Assembly: GCA_942493055.1 (NCBI GenBank)
Contig: OW818680.1
Span: forward strand, 2,232,001-2,296,000
Length of the DNA: 64,000 bases
Origin: CAIZQW01 sp942493055
Lineage (GTDB): Bacteria > Verrucomicrobiota > Kiritimatiellia > RFP12 > UBA1067
Reading direction: 5' to 3'
Positions 27,101 through 35,161 of this stretch are shown here, in pieces (the stretch's first letter is position 1; every line of letters begins with the position of its first letter). The notes under the pieces were generated by a model. That model did not search any database. It was not told where the DNA came from and saw only the letters and a list, made by a program, of their open reading frames with translations. The position numbers and the translations under genes are program-made.

Positions 27101-28483
27101 GGAGCTGTTATCAGCAACCAAGACATCGTAATTTGCGAGGGCTCTATCAGATGTCCATGTCGACCCATTTCGCAGCGTCACATTTCCGATACGCGCGTCA
27201 AAGCCCGTGTTCATATAGATCCGGGATGCGTCCGCAGAGATCACCATTGCCGGGTTAAGCGCTATGCCATGGCCGCCCACAAAAATATTGACTGCACCCA
27301 TTTCCAGGGTTGCGCCATTGCTCGCAATGCAGGAGGAGGTGTTTCTCAGCGTGTTCGAGACTCGCAGCGTTCCGCCTGTCGCGATGGTAGCGCCTGAATG
27401 CGTATTCGCCGCAGTTAACACCAAGGTTCCACCACCAGCCTTCGACACGTTATAGGCTCCGCTGAGTGCGCCGCTCAGCGTCATACTGCCAGTGTTGGCG
27501 ACCGTAATCGTTGGCGACACCTGCAACGCCATGGGGGTACTCATTGTGACGGTCTGTGCCGTGTTGAGCGCAAGGTTTCCGGCGAGGTTGAAGGAGTTGC
27601 CTGTAATCGTCCAGTTCGCGTTTCCAAACGTTGCAGAAGACGCGAAGGTGATATTGCTGAACACCGTTCCTGCGGGAAAATCATTTACATTCGTTGTTTT
27701 GTTGGTTCCAAAAAACCACAGATTGCTCCCTGCGACCGGCCAGTCAACCCAGTTGGTCGAATTATTCCAAGCGTTGACCGTTGCCAGCCCGCTCCACGTG
27801 ACAGGGGGCGTCTCCACGATCTGGAAACCTGAAATGCATGCACGAACGCCACTTCCCGGAGAGGCCGTCAATACGGTAAGATCACCTGTCAGTCCGGAGA
27901 CGACCATTGTGTTGTCGCCCACAATAATTTGCGTATTCCTCGTCACGCCCCAGTTGGCTGTGGATCCAGCCGTCAAAACACCAGCCACATAAGAATAACT
28001 TGTACCGTTAATGGTGTGATAGCCAAAACGTCCTGTCGTTCCTTCGCCAGCATCGTTGTTACGAAAGATGATGACACGATACCGCGAAAAGGGAATCCCG
28101 GTCACCTTGAACCCGGCGGGATTGCTACCGTTGCTGTCGTCCAAATAACCGTACAGCAACTTGCCTGTCAATGTCGACGTGTTGCCCGCATACCACGAAC
28201 CGCCACGCGAACACGTATAGAGCTGTGTGCCTGCCAGCGTCACGCCCGAACCATCCTGCAAATTCGAGGCCGCCAACGTTGTCGGGGTCCCTCCTGTGTT
28301 TCCGGCGTTGGATACATCTGTCCAATAGCGCCCAGGAACCGGCACATGCCCCACCATCGTATCCACATCGTCAATCGCAACACGGTCACTGCCGAAGTTT
28401 ACACTGATTGTCCGCTGTGCAAAGGCCATGTTGGCCAGAGACGCCACTGCCGCAAACAAAATACCGAACACCTTTGTTTTCAT
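21128..28483 (-). CDS. Giant secreted PATR protein 2
   Basis: 2451 residues from ATG 28483. A longer in-frame start at 28600 would run into the upstream gene, whereas ATG 28483 has AAAGGAG and a signal peptide (MKTKVFGILFAAVASLANMAFA) before QRTISVNFG. The N-terminal about 700 residues align with PATR proteins 1 and 3. The rest contains a module of about 330 residues, present twice (around the two WKDIASG / WKDLASG boundaries), with MSGG.FIA.NA, STLNLNGG and PLIEA blocks. A third WKDLASGNWD unit leads into a C-terminal domain shared with PATR 3. The C-terminus is YGTMIQFQ. It starts 29 bases after the stop of PATR 3, so both are probably in one operon. Surface or secreted location is likely; function unknown. 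Confidence 0.83.
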   Translation of the reverse strand: MKTKVFGILFAAVASLANMAFAQRTISVNFGSDRVAIDDVDTMVGHVPVPGRYWTDVSNAGNTGGTPTTLAASNLQDGSGVTLAGTQLYTCSRGGSWYAGNTSTLTGKLLYGYLDDSNGSNPAGFKVTGIPFSRYRVIIFRNNDAGEGTTGRFGYHTINGTSYSYVAGVLTAGSTANWGVTRNTQIIVGDNTMVVSGLTGDLTVLTASPGSGVRACISGFQIVETPPVTWSGLATVNAWNNSTNWVDWPVAGSNLWFFGTNKTTNVNDFPAGTVFSNITFASSATFGNANWTITGNSFNLAGNLALNTAQTVTMSTPMALQVSPTITVANTGSMTLSGALSGAYNVSKAGGGTLVLTAANTHSGATIATGGTLRVSNTLRNTSSCIASNGATLEMGAVNIFVGGHGIALNPAMVISADASRIYMNTGFDARIGNVTLRNGSTWTSDRALANYDVLVADNSSGASTVLITGAGTSYMNGAGGIHLQGVQNFTVEDTTSSADPDLVVSMIIGAQGSIGGALAGIRKQGAGTMALLGANIFNGPLLIDAGVVMVGTNTTTGTLGTEAVTNNATLVFSRSNDMTVNNKIAGNGIINQAGSGTLTLGGDNSAFVGTFNMTNGTVVPKHVNAFGAGTVNLSAGIVDMRASGAIAPTQGITLSGSPTIRMYYNSAQDLTVVAATGTTTLNVDVLDITQAGVYKLFNATSDVGVGAFSLQLVNNTPGLTATLTSDASGIYMDVSVAPKALSWKELATGDWDESTSNWATNGIDLAFANGDKVTLPNYTSLDAAVLTLKGNYTLTGLAVSGNETDYTVALDTGDALETRAFSKTGTGAFTFPGSLTVTPGSIQNVTGAMTIGTLTTPGVTLAASSTVNAGTLTTPTLTLAASSTVNAGLLTTPALTMANGTSVTVTDDASRILAVTQPINSTLTIPSAAVVPNNVNVTAGTYPAQAIIRYAGGSAPATTFPFDSKQATFKIEKEVDLGASGYTLRGGQALQIGNNGLLRITNSLLSCATARLIVNNGGSVIANQLRWADTGTGHTSTIVQDGGTITVTGNNNADSTGCSILFAHWASTATYDMSGGSFIADNAQALMGWDGTATWTISGSAYVRVQGIRLKRDPDGKVSTLNLNGGRVEIGSLGLSTWGPATSYFNWNGGTIRATDNFSVSMSTAPVTLGSGATACLDLNGKTVAMVSDFSGTGTLCITNAGRLAKSGAKVLNIPNLAFRDGAGLTFLMAEDLANSEKMITTNLTLTPGTTLTLDLNNIRLPLERYPLIEANNAITGDLTGVSVALINKHLVQGGVTATLEIADNKVYAVLSNIIVSRDLDWKDIASGIWEASGNILTTPWATNGVDVAYIDNDDPTFGPLAGNNASTVTVAGTILPRNIAFTADTTAYTVTGSGVVTASTVTVTGKAPVVVNTPLSTMSLTLGLGSDVTLTNDATRIAQQVTLPTNTTLTVPSAALFSGTTLLTTDGLYPNQARLRFEGGSSAATALPYTDRRAEIVLAKAVVLPASYWVSNGQTLRLGSGGALTLSTGEFSVHEGRLLLEGGSILTPRLLFGNASGCNSIIEQTGGTITVAGSNSTDNNQSSVMLGHWSNPAYTTYNMSGGEFIAENAWVQMALDAVTTWTITNAALVRTQGIRIKTDADGRNSTLNLNGGTLEIGWRGISTAGPATSFFNLGGGTVKALANFAINLSTAPITLVAGTTSVLDLNGYTLTNYSDFAGSGTLCITNSGRIARSGSTLLSIPNLTFQGTVGLQMVLDETLWASERIATGVLTLSETPSLTFTLDLQNKAAILKRYPLIEATNISGSLANASVVLVNNASGLTATLEMQGGKVYVVFNGGTLAMDVYWKDLASGNWDTATQNWTTNGVDALYGNDRAVVFGDLENNASSSITVTETVDPEGVAFISDKTAYSISGDSTVATPALTTFGTSMVTISAPLTAAAVQLDTGSKLTVNSASSLLGTSHLRPNATLSVVPAVLQGVPTGAGTLELLSGTYRFTNANYNAGTVKVTDANTRAEYVYSAATPVAGISGAGTFAFVSTSSAIISPVPGDPLMTFPGFTGTLRLETLGQMRLATGNWKTTFQNMPSAATLFFGKGMQYYGGVFSLSAKMVFEDGAQLTDHFQDGAQTFGQFRFGAGTAYFSNSVHLGTSSYIRIGSDAAATVWFKNSITGPDSTIEFGSGYTPLNNTLRAELDCSNSAETLKIRNNGGTTGRVTVNAWGASSLGNNLVSETTGSGSSFIVNIGDAATLVNAAIRTLNGSNADDVIALNHAAGSLTIDGAAVSTFNGKFTGVGSLVKSGNGTLTLAGNSTFAGGFVLNAGTAVPKHANAFGSNPTLTLNGGSVDLTVTGAVPPAQTNITATGTPAIRMKHDSASDMTVNGVSGTVALAVDVAGAALDTEYKLLNSNQALSPASFTLSMLNKHASVARGELIFKADGVYLTLKGYGTMIQFQ

Positions 28484-28512
28484 TTTTACTCCTTTAACAG
28501 TTACTAGCCTGT

Positions 28513-31500
28513 TTATTGGAACTGGATCATCGTGCCGCGCTTGAGCGAGAGGTAGATGCCATCCGCCTTCGCCGTCAGAACGCCAAAGCCGACATTCCAA
28601 TCCGTCAGGGACACGGTGAAGTTGGTCAAGCTAAGCGTCGTGCTGGAGTTGATCAGCTTGTACTCGGCACCTTCAAGAGCACCCGCGGCCACCACATTGA
28701 GATTCACAACACCTGTGATACCGTTGATCGTCATGTCAGACGCGCTGGTGCAGTTCATGCGGATCGACGGCGTCCCGGTTGCAACCACGTTCGTCTGCGC
28801 CGGCATCACCACACCGCTGGCACTCAGGTCCAGCACGCCGCCGTTGAGCGTCAGCACATTGTTCACCGAACCCAGCGCGTTTGCATGCTTGGGCACAACC
28901 GTGCCGGCATTCAGGGCAAAGCCGCCCGTGAAGGTGCTGTTTCCAGAGAGCGTCAAGATACCATTTCCGGACTTGACCAGCTTGCCGATCCCAATGAATT
29001 TGCCTGCGTATGTGGAGTCCGTAGCGCCATCAATCGTCAGCGAGCCAGACGCATGGTTGAGCCTGATCTCATCAGCAGGATTACTGCCGTTGACCGTCCG
29101 CACAGCCGTGTTGACAGGTGTCCCCGCATCACCGATATTCACGATGAAGGAGGAACTGGCACCCGTGGTTTCGCTTACGAGGTTATGTCCTAACGACGAA
29201 CCGCCCCAGGCGTTCACCGTCACGCGTCCGGTCGCGCCGCCGTTGTTCCGGATCTTCATCGTCTCCGCGCTGTTCGAGCAGTCCATCTGCGCCGTGAGCG
29301 CAGCATTGACAGCTGTGTAGCCGCTGCCGAATTCGATGGTCGAGCCCGGGCCCGTGATCACGGTTTTAAACCAGACGATAGCTGCGGCATCACTGCCGAT
29401 ACGGATGATGCTGCTCGAACCGAGGTGGACATTGTTGCTGAACCACATCGTGCCTGCAGACAGACGGAAGTTACCAAAGGTCTGCGCAGCATCTTGGAAT
29501 GGATCCGCTTGCGTAGCACCGTCTTCAAAGGCCAGCTTTGCCGCAAGCGCGAACGGTGCGCCATAGTATTGCATGCCCTTGCCCATGAAGAGCGTCGAGG
29601 CGGACGGCAGACTCTGAAGCGTGGTCTTCCAGTTCGCATTGTTCATGCGCATCTGGCCGATTGTCTCAAGACCAAACGTCCCCGTGAATCCCGGGAAGGT
29701 CAGCACAGGATTAATCGCCAACTGCGCTGGAACAGCATTTGTCGAGAAGAAGGCAACGGTGCCTGTGCCCGTGATGGATGTTACCGGCTTGGTGGTGCTC
29801 ATGGTATACTCGCACTCCGCGCGCGCCCCGGCATCCACCTTCACCGTCCCGGACGTGAAGTTCAGATTCGTAAACCGGTAAGTTCCCGAAAGCAGTTCAA
29901 GGATGCCCGTGCCGGTCGGGACATTGCCCAACACGGATGGGACTACCGCGAGCGTTGCGCCAGAGCCGATCTGGGAAGCCTTCAGCAGGGAGGTCGGTTC
30001 ATTGACCGTAAGGGTCATACTTGTTGCCAGTTCGACCACATCTGCGGTCAGCGGTGCCGAGACCGTGAGTGCGTTCGTACCTGAGGAGATCACCACCGGC
30101 ACGGTGATGCGGGCCGTGCCCATAACCGTATAGGCGGTGATGTCACTCTCAAAAGAGAAGTGCTGCGGATTCACCGGCTCAGTCACGGTCAGCGTCGTCG
30201 AGGCATTGCCGGCCAGATCGTCAAAGACCACACGCTTGGTGTCATCATAAAGGGAGTCGAGACTGTTCGTCGTCCAATTCTGCGTTGTCTTGTCCCAGTC
30301 CCCGGAAGCGATATCCTTCCAGGTGACAGGGTCGGCCACATTGCCGCCGCTGAGAACCGCGAAGACCGTGTTGCCTTGGATTTCAAGAGCGCAGGTCACC
30401 CCCTGCAGGTTGTTCTGCAGCGTGACGGTCGCGCCGGCGAGGTCGCCCGCGATGGAGGTCGCTTCGATCAGCGGATACTGCTTTTGAAGCTTTGTCTTGT
30501 TCTGCAGATCAAGCGTGAAGGCCAGAGACGGACTATTCTGGAGCGTCAACACGCCTGTCGTGAACTTCTCCGACGTGGCCAGGGCGTTGTCCAGCTTCAT
30601 CAGCAGCCCGACGTTTCCGGCGAAGAGCAGGTTCGGAACACTGACGATATATCCCCCGCTCTGCGCAATACGTCCCGTATTGGTGATGCAGAGGGTACCG
30701 GTACCCGCAAAGTTACTCGTCTTTGTGATCGTCCGTCCGTTCAGATCCAAGACGCACGTTGCGCCGCTTCCCAGCGTCACGACGGCTGTAGACAGATTGA
30801 TCGGGAAGTCAGCCAAGGCACGGATCGTGCCGCCATTCCAGTTGAAGAAAGTCGTGGCTGGACCGCCGGAGGTCAATCCCCTGTACCCGACCTCCACGAG
30901 GCCACCGTTGAGGTTGAGGGTGCTGTTTCGCCCGTCTGCATCTGTTTTAAACCGGATACCTTGAGCGCGGACATAGGCTGAGCCTGAGACTGTCCATGTC
31001 GTGACCGCATCAAGTGCCATTTGGATCCAAGCATTGTCCGCAATGAATTCACCGCCGCTCATGTTGTAAGTGGTGTATGCAGGGTTGCTCCAGTGACCGA
31101 GCTTGACCGAGCTTGTATTGGCGTCTGTGCTTGTTGATCCGGTCACAGTAATGTTTCCGGCTGTCTGTTCGATCGTACTATTGCACCCGGAAGCATCTGC
31201 GAAGGTAAGACTCGCTGCCATGAGTGAACCGCCCTCCATCTGCAGACGCCCTGTCTGTAAGGAAAATCCGCCCGTTCCAAAATTCAACGCGCCACCATTC
31301 ACCAGGCGGAGGGTCTGGCTGCCATATACCCCATACCCAGTCAATGTCACCGCCTTAGCAATAGAGATCTCTGCATTGATTCCAGCAAAAGGCAAGTTCG
31401 TTGCGGTGGACGCGCCAGCAGCTAAACGAACGCGGGCCTGGTTCGGATAGGTTCCAGCCGTCACCGTCGCATTATTAGGGATCACGTCAGCAGAGGGAAT

Positions 31501-34143
31501 CGTCAGCGTCGCATTTGTTGTCACAGATGCCGACAGGATGCGGGATGCCTCATTTGTAACTGTGAAGCTCGATCCGATGGCAAGGGTCAAGCCGGGAGCG
31601 GTCAACGTTCCGACTGTCACGGCCCCTGTCACGCTCTGGATGGAGCCCGGCGTTACGGTCAAGGTCCCCGGGAAGGTGAAGGATCCCGTGCCGGTCTTGG
31701 AGAAGGCGCGGGTCACGAGCGAGGTCCCCGTGTCAAGGGCAATCATATAGTCCGTCTCGCTGCCGGCAACGGAGAGGCCAGTGAGCGTATAATCCCCCTT
31801 GAGGGTTAATGTGGCCGCATCCAAACCTGTGTAGTCCGGCAGCATGACCTGGTCGCCGTCAGCGAAAGTCACATCCACACCGTTTGTCGTCCAGTTGGAA
31901 GTCCCTGTGTCCCAGTCGCCGGAGGCGAGGTTTTTCCAGGTGACAGCCGCCTTGGGCGCCACGGAGACGTCCAAGTAGACGCCTGCCGCGTCCGAGGTCA
32001 GTTGCGCAGTCAACCCCGGCGTGTCGTTGACCAACTGGAGGGTGAAGTTGGCCAGCCCCAAATCAGAGGAGGCGTTGAGCAATTTATAAACACCTGCCTG
32101 CGTAATCCCATTCACATCCACATTCAGAGTGGTTGTATCGGCTACAGAGGCAACTGTCAGATCCTGGGCGGAACTGTAGGTTATGCGGAGGGCAGGGGTT
32201 CCTGACAACGCGACGGGCCGCGTGGGAGCGACAACGCCGCTCGGGGTCATGTCGATCACCGCGGCTCCGCCCACATTCACCGTGCCCGCGCCGAAGGCTC
32301 CCGTATGTTTGGGAACCACCGTGCCATTCGTGATCGTCAGCGTCCCTAAGAGCGTATTGTTGCCGCTCAAGGTCAGCAGACCGTTGCTTTCCATAGCGAA
32401 AGTGCCCGAGCCGGAAATGACACCGCTCAACGTCTGGGTGGCGGAACTGTTATAGGAGAAAGTCCCGGAATTAATGATTATATTGGCAGCATACGCGCCT
32501 GAATTCAAACGGCCTAATCCGCCAACTTCAAAAGTACCGCCATTGATCGTCGTTGCCCCTGTATATGTGTTGAGGACGTTTGTCACGACCATACGTCCAG
32601 CACCGCTTTTAGTCAGTGTGCCGGTTCCATAGATCCTACTCCCCACTAACAAATCGATATCGGCTACTCCGTCTGCGACCGTAAAGGGAACATCAGTCTG
32701 ACGGAGCTGTAGAGAAGCATTTCGGATTTCAGAGGGGATATCCGAAGCGTACGTGGTAATGCTTGCGGCATTATTGAACAGATCGAGATTGATAACGCCG
32801 ATGATTTTACCGCCTGTCATATAGAAATCGGCGACAGTCGTCTGATTGGCACCCGCAGCACAGTCCATTGTGCCGCCGACCAGATTGACGGTCTGGATAG
32901 AGGCGGACGTATTATTATAGCCCGTCACATCACCATTCGCCAAGCGAAGAACAGCGTTCGTATAGGCCGTCACCGTTCCGCGGATGGTTCCATTACCCCC
33001 GCCTCCGCCTGTAAGACTCAGCGTCCCTTCCTTAATCGTCGTGCCCCCTGTGAAGGTGTTTTGCACGGACAGAGCCAAAGTTCCTTGACCTTCTTTCGTG
33101 ATTCCCGTTGAACCGCTTAATGCACCGCTCAAGGTCATGGTTCCGCCATTGGTCACGCTGATCACAGGGGAGACCTGAAGCGCCATCGGCGTGCTCATCG
33201 TGACGGTCTGCCACGTCCTGAGTGCAAGGTTGCCGCTGAGGTTGAAGGAGTTTCCAATGATGGTCCAGTTCGTGTTTCCACCGACGCTGGCGGTGCTAAA
33301 GGTGATATTGGAGAAGAGCGTGCCGGCTGCAAAGTCGTTGGTCAGCGTGGCCGTCCGCGTGGTCCCGACAAAATAGAGGTTGCTGCCCACCACTGGCCAG
33401 TCCCACCAGTTGGTCGAGTTGCTCCAATAGTTGCCGGTGGAGAGGCCAGACCATGTGACAGGAAGGACCTCTTCGATCTGGATTGCCGCCAGCGTGGCAC
33501 GGTTTGCACTAATCGCATTCTTGATGGTGAGCGTTCCGGAAAGGTTAGTTACGGCGAGATAGTTCACGCCCTCTTTCAGGTAGGAATTGCCGCAATTCGT
33601 TTGAAGCCACGCCCAATCCGATGTACGCGTTCCCCATGCAGTCGTCCCCGGGATCGTGGAATTACCGCTGCCGCAATAGTTGACGCCGTTGACGATCACC
33701 GAGGCATACGTGCCGCCATCCCCCGACAGGATGACAAACGCTTTGTACCTTGGAAAAGGGATGTTCGAGACGGTGACCGTATATTGGTTAACATTGTTCA
33801 GATCCATGTAGCGCCCGAGCATCTTCCTGTTTTCATGTCCGTTGATCCTGCTCGAATCAGCGCCCGGTCCCCACGCCGCTGACCCCGGGACAACCGTGAC
33901 CGATGCGCCGCAGTTGTCTTCCGTGCTACTTTTCACGACTGAGAGCGTTTCGCTGTTTCCCGACATGTTATTCCAAAGGTCACACGAGGCATTGAGCGAC
34001 TGCACACCCGCATACACGGTATTATCATTCGGAATCGTAGAGGCAACACCATTCGTTCCGAAGTTTACACTGATTGTCCGCTGTGCAAACGCGATGCTGG
34101 ACAGACAGGTTATCGCGCAGAATATGAGTCTTTTTATTTTCAT
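28513..34143 (-). CDS. Giant secreted PATR protein 3
   Basis: 1876 residues with a signal peptide MKIKRLIFCAITCLSSIAFA, then QRTISVNFG. The first about 200 residues differ from PATR 1 and 2 (for example NNMSGNSETLSVV) but keep the SVNFG start and the IPFPRYKAFVI strand. It then continues with the shared WSGL..GNYWSNSTNWWDWP block, PATR repeats, one copy of the 330-residue module found twice in PATR 2, and a C-terminal domain closely similar to that of PATR 2. The last residues are KRGTMIQFQ. AAAAGGAG precedes ATG 34143 and a good promoter lies at 34232-34260. It is first gene of a PATR3-PATR2 operon, divergent from selenoprotein candidate 2. Confidence 0.83.
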   Translation of the reverse strand: MKIKRLIFCAITCLSSIAFAQRTISVNFGTNGVASTIPNDNTVYAGVQSLNASCDLWNNMSGNSETLSVVKSSTEDNCGASVTVVPGSAAWGPGADSSRINGHENRKMLGRYMDLNNVNQYTVTVSNIPFPRYKAFVILSGDGGTYASVIVNGVNYCGSGNSTIPGTTAWGTRTSDWAWLQTNCGNSYLKEGVNYLAVTNLSGTLTIKNAISANRATLAAIQIEEVLPVTWSGLSTGNYWSNSTNWWDWPVVGSNLYFVGTTRTATLTNDFAAGTLFSNITFSTASVGGNTNWTIIGNSFNLSGNLALRTWQTVTMSTPMALQVSPVISVTNGGTMTLSGALSGSTGITKEGQGTLALSVQNTFTGGTTIKEGTLSLTGGGGGNGTIRGTVTAYTNAVLRLANGDVTGYNNTSASIQTVNLVGGTMDCAAGANQTTVADFYMTGGKIIGVINLDLFNNAASITTYASDIPSEIRNASLQLRQTDVPFTVADGVADIDLLVGSRIYGTGTLTKSGAGRMVVTNVLNTYTGATTINGGTFEVGGLGRLNSGAYAANIIINSGTFSYNSSATQTLSGVISGSGTFAMESNGLLTLSGNNTLLGTLTITNGTVVPKHTGAFGAGTVNVGGAAVIDMTPSGVVAPTRPVALSGTPALRITYSSAQDLTVASVADTTTLNVDVNGITQAGVYKLLNASSDLGLANFTLQLVNDTPGLTAQLTSDAAGVYLDVSVAPKAAVTWKNLASGDWDTGTSNWTTNGVDVTFADGDQVMLPDYTGLDAATLTLKGDYTLTGLSVAGSETDYMIALDTGTSLVTRAFSKTGTGSFTFPGTLTVTPGSIQSVTGAVTVGTLTAPGLTLAIGSSFTVTNEASRILSASVTTNATLTIPSADVIPNNATVTAGTYPNQARVRLAAGASTATNLPFAGINAEISIAKAVTLTGYGVYGSQTLRLVNGGALNFGTGGFSLQTGRLQMEGGSLMAASLTFADASGCNSTIEQTAGNITVTGSTSTDANTSSVKLGHWSNPAYTTYNMSGGEFIADNAWIQMALDAVTTWTVSGSAYVRAQGIRFKTDADGRNSTLNLNGGLVEVGYRGLTSGGPATTFFNWNGGTIRALADFPINLSTAVVTLGSGATCVLDLNGRTITKTSNFAGTGTLCITNTGRIAQSGGYIVSVPNLLFAGNVGLLMKLDNALATSEKFTTGVLTLQNSPSLAFTLDLQNKTKLQKQYPLIEATSIAGDLAGATVTLQNNLQGVTCALEIQGNTVFAVLSGGNVADPVTWKDIASGDWDKTTQNWTTNSLDSLYDDTKRVVFDDLAGNASTTLTVTEPVNPQHFSFESDITAYTVMGTARITVPVVISSGTNALTVSAPLTADVVELATSMTLTVNEPTSLLKASQIGSGATLAVVPSVLGNVPTGTGILELLSGTYRFTNLNFTSGTVKVDAGARAECEYTMSTTKPVTSITGTGTVAFFSTNAVPAQLAINPVLTFPGFTGTFGLETIGQMRMNNANWKTTLQSLPSASTLFMGKGMQYYGAPFALAAKLAFEDGATQADPFQDAAQTFGNFRLSAGTMWFSNNVHLGSSSIIRIGSDAAAIVWFKTVITGPGSTIEFGSGYTAVNAALTAQMDCSNSAETMKIRNNGGATGRVTVNAWGGSSLGHNLVSETTGASSSFIVNIGDAGTPVNTAVRTVNGSNPADEIRLNHASGSLTIDGATDSTYAGKFIGIGKLVKSGNGILTLSGNSTFTGGFALNAGTVVPKHANALGSVNNVLTLNGGVLDLSASGVVMPAQTNVVATGTPSIRMNCTSASDMTINGITGVVNLNVVAAGALEGAEYKLINSSTTLSLTNFTVSLTDWNVGFGVLTAKADGIYLSLKRGTMIQFQ

Positions 34144-34231
34144 TTTTCGCTCCTTTTAAGATTGAGAAACAACACTATCTCCAATGCATTTTAAAACTAA
34201 ATATCCAATTAGTTCAAAAATGTACACAAAA

Positions 34232-34260
34232 ATTATAGTTTCATGCGACTCGGAAATCAA
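34232..34260 (-). promoter_or_regulatory. Sigma-70-type promoter of the PATR 3-PATR 2 operon
   Basis: On the minus strand: TTGATT (34260-34255), a 17-base spacer, and a perfect TATAAT (34237-34232), about 90 bases before the start codon. A TTGATT hexamer also occurs upstream of PATR 1 (near 21014-21019), followed by a weaker -10 (TATCCT). Confidence 0.65.
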
Positions 34261-34283
34261 GCGCAAAATCAAGCAAAACAGAA

Positions 34284-34313
34284 TGGACTTTCCAGTGCGG
34301 CCTATGCTATAGT
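34284..34313 (+). promoter_or_regulatory. Promoter of selenoprotein candidate 2
   Basis: TGGACT (34284-34289), an 18-base spacer, TATAGT (34308-34313), preceded by ATGC as in the promoter of the paralog (ATGC-TATTAT). The -10 regions of both genes share ATGCTAT. It is divergent from the PATR 3 promoter, with about 23 bases between the two -35 boxes. Confidence 0.5.
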
Positions 34314-34384
34314 ACACCCTTTCTTAAAGCGGCCCATTGGTTGCAAAAAGGAGTGCCTGAAGGTATATCCTTGGGGGAAGGGAA

Positions 34385-34969
34385 GTGCAAAACATGAAGT
34401 ACAAATCGCTTATGGGCATTGTTGCTCTTGCGGTCACGGCAGGGGGCGTTCTCGCCCAGCAATCCATTAAGGCGCAATTAGGCGCGCCTGCGTCAAAGCT
34501 TCGTCCGCTGGTGACGTTATCAAACGCAGGAGGCTCTCTTCCCACAGAGGAAGAAATCAAGACGTTCGTGTCGGAATACAAAGAATCAGACGGCAACAAG
34601 GAGACCGTGTCGTTAAGCGTCCGCTTCAGTGTTCCAAAGATGCCACCTGAGCAGCGGAAGAAGTTTGAACACAGTAAAAAAGTGCCTTATCGGCTCTTTG
34701 TTGACTTGATCACAACGAAAGAGGTCAAGGGGAAACGGGTATCTACTCGCACAACAAACGGGAAGATCAACGTGGCCATCCTGGACGAGACCGGGAAGGT
34801 CGTCAAGCAGTCTTCAGAAAACCTGATCAAACTCTGCGCGTCTTGAGGAGGCGGAGGCGGCCTCTTCGGTGAAGTGGCCAAATCAGGGAATTACAAAGTC
34901 ATCGTCTGGATCCGTAAGCCGAAAGGCGTCATCTTAGGCAAAGTGGTCGAAACGACACTCAGCCTCTAG
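34385..34969 (+). CDS. Candidate secreted selenoprotein 2 (in-frame UGA at codon 154, CxxU motif)
   Basis: Paralog of the gene at 16059. The frame from GTG 34385 (ATG 34394 is equally plausible) meets TGA at 34844-34846 and continues for 40 codons to TAG 34967-34969. Read through it gives 194 residues: signal peptide (MKYKSLMGIVALAVTAGGVLA), the conserved EEEIK.FV.EYKES block, then LIKLCAS-Sec-GGGGG and EVAKSGNYKVIVWIRKP. Cys151 and Sec154 form CxxU. Of the first 38 codons after the UGA, 26 encode the same residue as in the paralog, and 12 of those differ only synonymously (hand count), so this stretch is under protein-level selection. It is divergent from the giant PATR 3 gene. Function unknown. 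Confidence 0.8.
34844..34879 (+). promoter_or_regulatory. UGA codon plus bacterial SECIS-like hairpin (paralogous copy)
   Basis: TGA 34844-34846. Stem arm 34859-34867 (GGCCTCTTC), loop GGT 34868-34870, arm 34871-34879 (GAAGTGGCC), with one internal U-U mismatch. The loop again starts 21 bases after the UGA. Compared with the copy at 16500, two stem pairs changed on both sides (C-G to U-A, U-A to C-G) and the basal G-U became G-C. Confidence 0.78.
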
Positions 34970-35000
34970 GATCAAGACAGTCGATTGACGTGTATTTTCA

Positions 35001-35046
35001 GAGTCCTTTCAGAACTGTTGAGGTTTTGAAAGGACTCTTCATTTTT
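35001..35046 (+). terminator. Rho-independent terminator of selenoprotein candidate 2
   Basis: An 11-bp stem GAGTCCTTTCA (35001-35011) / TGAAAGGACTC (35027-35037) followed by TTCATTTTT. It lies 31 bases after the TAG at 34969. It is homologous in layout to the terminator at 16655, so the duplicated unit includes the 3' flank. Confidence 0.85.
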
Positions 35047-35161
35047 GGTGTAATACCAGGGCTCAGGGAAAGAAAAAAACCTGAATTTTAGGGTTGCCGA
35101 CAGAGTTGTTTGTGCGTATGCTATTCACTTTACAAAACCGTATAACAGGAAAAGAGGATTT

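Noticed and set aside
28484..28600. N-terminal extension of PATR 2 up to 28600
   Set aside because: It overlaps the end of PATR 3, whereas ATG 28483 has an SD and a signal peptide matching its paralogs.
16500..34846. UGA reassigned as a sense codon in this organism
   Set aside because: Several normal genes here end in UGA at expected positions (for example 2277, 13559, 36643, 38368, the ATGA overlaps at 43087-43090 and 41933-41936).
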